DNA of 64,000 nt from Azorinus chamasolen (Eukaryota; Mollusca; Bivalvia; Cardiida; Solecurtidae): positions 33,421,784 to 33,485,783 of the forward strand of contig OY755251.1 of the NCBI GenBank assembly GCA_963576725.1, in the 5' to 3' direction. Both the position numbers and the translations under genes were made by a program. Shown in pieces: positions 62,431 through 64,000 of this stretch. The number at the start of each line of letters is the position of its first letter. Position 1 is the stretch's first letter. The notes beneath the pieces are model-generated. The model did no database searches, was not told the DNA's origin, and saw only the letters and a list, made by a program, of their open reading frames with translations.

Positions 62431-62981
62431 GTGCTTATAAAACTTTCCTGAGTACGATCTCAGACTCAGCTTGAAATCTTACTCAACTGCTTGAGTTGTG
62501 CTCCCCTGAGTTTCAAACTCAAACGCTGCTTATAAACCTACGCTGAGCACAAACTCAGCTGAGCATACTTATTTTAATTAAAGTTTTGGATGTAAGCGGC
62601 CGATGTGTCTAAAATAGTACTTTTAACGCGGAAATATGAACATACTACCTCCATTTGAAGAGTTACGCACTATTCTTACGTATAACGCATATTTCGAAAA
62701 GTTACAAAATTTAGTAGATCTAAAACGGGTTTACGAAAATCGTAAATCTGAACGTAGGCGTTAAACTTAAAGTTAAAGTCACGCAAAAACTTACGAATTG
62801 CTAATAGAGCTAAAACGGGTATGCATTGAGTCTCAAGTTGAGACTGCCCAAGACCATGCTCAAGTGAGAATGAGTTGCGTTCTCACTTGAGCACAATCTT
62901 AGACTCAGATTTGTTTTATAAGCACCAATATCTGAGTCGTGCTCAGCGTTGAGATCGTGCTCAGGAAAGTTTTATAAGCAC
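62431..62981. mobile_element. 551-bp inverted-repeat element
   Basis: Ends GTGCTTATAAAACTTTCC and GGAAAGTTTTATAAGCAC are perfect inverted copies (22 bp in all). Both subterminal regions are dense in CTGAG/CTCAG words, including TTCTCACTTGAGCA and its inverse. No coding capacity. Confidence 0.85.
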
Positions 62982-63279
62982 GGACCCTGATTAGCAACAC
63001 CTTCTTAGAACGAATAGATACATAATAGAAATGAAAATGAACAATAACTATGAACAATGCGATACATTCTCACATATATGGAAATATATATGGACATAAG
63101 AGGATTTTTTTCCTCTTTTTTGTGTTATCCCTGGTATTGGTGTGCATTGCATGGCTATTCTTACATCGAGTTAATATAAATATAAATTTTATTTATGTAA
63201 TGATATTATTCTTTAGACTGATGAATTTCACAGTTGTTGTTATATTGTATTTTTATGCATCATTTTGTTTTAAATTGCC

Positions 63280-63312
63280 ATGTTATGTATACATGTGTAC
63301 TTGCCAAATAAA

Positions 63313-63359
<47 letters not shown>

Positions 63360-63398
63360 TACTACTACTACTACTACTATTATTATTATTATTATTTT
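63280..63398. repeat. (ATT)n/(ACT)n tract, possible retroposon tail
   Basis: TTGCCAAATAAAATTATTAT leads into ~28 triplets. AATAAA followed by (ATT)n resembles the 3' end of some LINE/SINE copies, but no body is recognised. Confidence 0.75.
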
Positions 63399-63410
63399 AT
63401 ATGATTATGG

Positions 63411-63549
63411 CATAACCCTTGTCCTGATATTCGTAATATAATTGGATTTACAAACAGCTTGTGTCCGGATGAGATGTCAAGTAACAGATCAAAAATTGAC
63501 CAGACACTCTTGCGCAAACACACGTTTATATGAAGGGAAAGATTAAGCT
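63411..63549. mobile_element. Palindrome fragment ending at a T-element TTAA
   Basis: CAAACAGCTTGTGTCCGGAT with GAGATG, right end GAAGGGAAAGATTAA directly followed by GCTGCCACCTATA of a T arm. Confidence 0.5.
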
Positions 63550-63559
63550 GCCACCTATA

Positions 63560-63782
63560 TTAACCCATTTGCTCCCAGGATCCCATATATGGGACATAGG
63601 CAAACAGTGTAGACTCTGATCAGACGCCGCATAATGCGGCCTCTGATCAGAGTCTACACTGTTTGCTGATAGGAATTTCAATATAAAACAAAACGAAAAT
63701 TTAGACCAGGCACCCCTTAGATAAAAAATGGACTAATCCAATATATAAACATAGAAGAATCCACTGAGCGCAAATGGGTTAA
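63560..63782. mobile_element. Family D element, complete
   Basis: TTAACCCATTTGCTCCCAGG to TGAGCGCAAATGGGTTAA. Core CAGTGTAGACTCTGATCAGA, centre CGCCGCATAATGCGGCC. Flanked by T-element sequence on both sides. Confidence 0.92.
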
Positions 63783-64000
63783 ATACCGATTGTGATACGT
63801 ATTTGAGTGATCGGGTTATCGAAGTTATACTGTATTTAATATTATATTATTATACACTATGCATGAGTAAAACCACTGATAAATAACATCAACCAAAATG
63901 ATAATAAGCAAACAGTGTAGACCAAGATCAGAAGGTCATGGAAGACACTTTCTTACTTGTTTCTTTGCCACATTTTGTATTAGTTCCACATATTATTTCC
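63783..64000. other. Window end with T and B remnants
   Basis: Remainder of a T right half to 63836 (TTATACTGTATT), then the left arm of a B or D core GCAAACAGTGTAGACCAAG at 63907. Confidence 0.5.

Noticed and set aside
63050..63415. Open frame ending in poly-Leu with hydrophobic stretches
   Set aside because: AT-rich chance frame running into the (ATT)n tract; no homology recognised.

Overview
The window looks like animal nuclear DNA, most likely from a bivalve mollusc. It has GT-AG introns, AT-rich intergenic DNA, a tRNA-headed SINE, element-borne arrays of ~150-160 bp units resembling the mollusc 'pearl' (Helitron-like) elements, a decayed LINE, and dozens of short palindromic non-autonomous transposons. 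The clade assignment is inference from repeat type and gene families; no species marker is visible.

Two protein genes can be assembled exon by exon with matching splice phases. On the + strand (933-15266) lie the last 14 exons of a long, disordered, Ser/Arg/Pro-rich protein. Its 5' end is outside the window or not found, and it may be ZBBX-like. On the - strand (45462 down to 29841) lies an ectonucleotide pyrophosphatase/phosphodiesterase (ENPP) in three exons, with every expected metal ligand and the nucleophile present. A small two-exon candidate gene (+ strand, 31891-34672) lies inside ENPP intron 2 but is weakly supported. From about 46 kb to 64 kb I find no convincing gene.

The rest is mostly repeats. 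I use these working names. Families A to F are 210-260 bp elements with TTAA at both ends, CCC-starting inverted ends and an inner palindrome. A has core GAGCATTTGCTCC. B has core GCAAACAGAGTAGACCC. C has core TTTGGATCCAGATGAGACG and ends TTAACCCTTTCGCTGCC. D has core TGTAGACTCTGATCAGACG. E has ends with GGCGCC. F has ends with CCCTTCGCTTGCT. Family T is TA-flanked with CAGTARAACC ends (pogo/Tigger-like). Family H has GGTCCAGATAAGATGC ends. G elements share the 3' signature GACGAGCGTTGGC. They are nested in one another, abut in trains that share TTAA, and repeatedly occupy the same TTAA in T copies.

The most interesting region is 19229-24443. It is a 5.2-kb TTAA-bounded element whose ~330-bp inverted ends match the 250-bp family-E palindrome at 61.6 kb. 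It carries a decayed gene fragment of a multi-copy invertebrate family (SNHEEADTR-like motif, GCDTTSAF-like motif, Cys-rich tail) and an inserted dead LINE. It is a candidate long relative of the palindromic elements. Families A, B and T, otherwise different, share an identical 14-bp palindrome centre, GCTCCTATAGGAGC.

Layout: 0-15.3 kb, Ser/Arg-rich gene with palindromes and minisatellites in its introns; 15.3-19.2 kb, palindromes; 19.2-24.4 kb, long E element; 24.4-29.8 kb, mixed repeats; 29.8-45.5 kb, ENPP gene with three tandem-unit elements, a 13-bp minisatellite and a SINE in its introns; 45.5-53 kb, palindromes; 53.3-56.0 kb, 60-bp satellite; 56-64 kb, palindromes, a 30-bp array and an (ATT)n tail.
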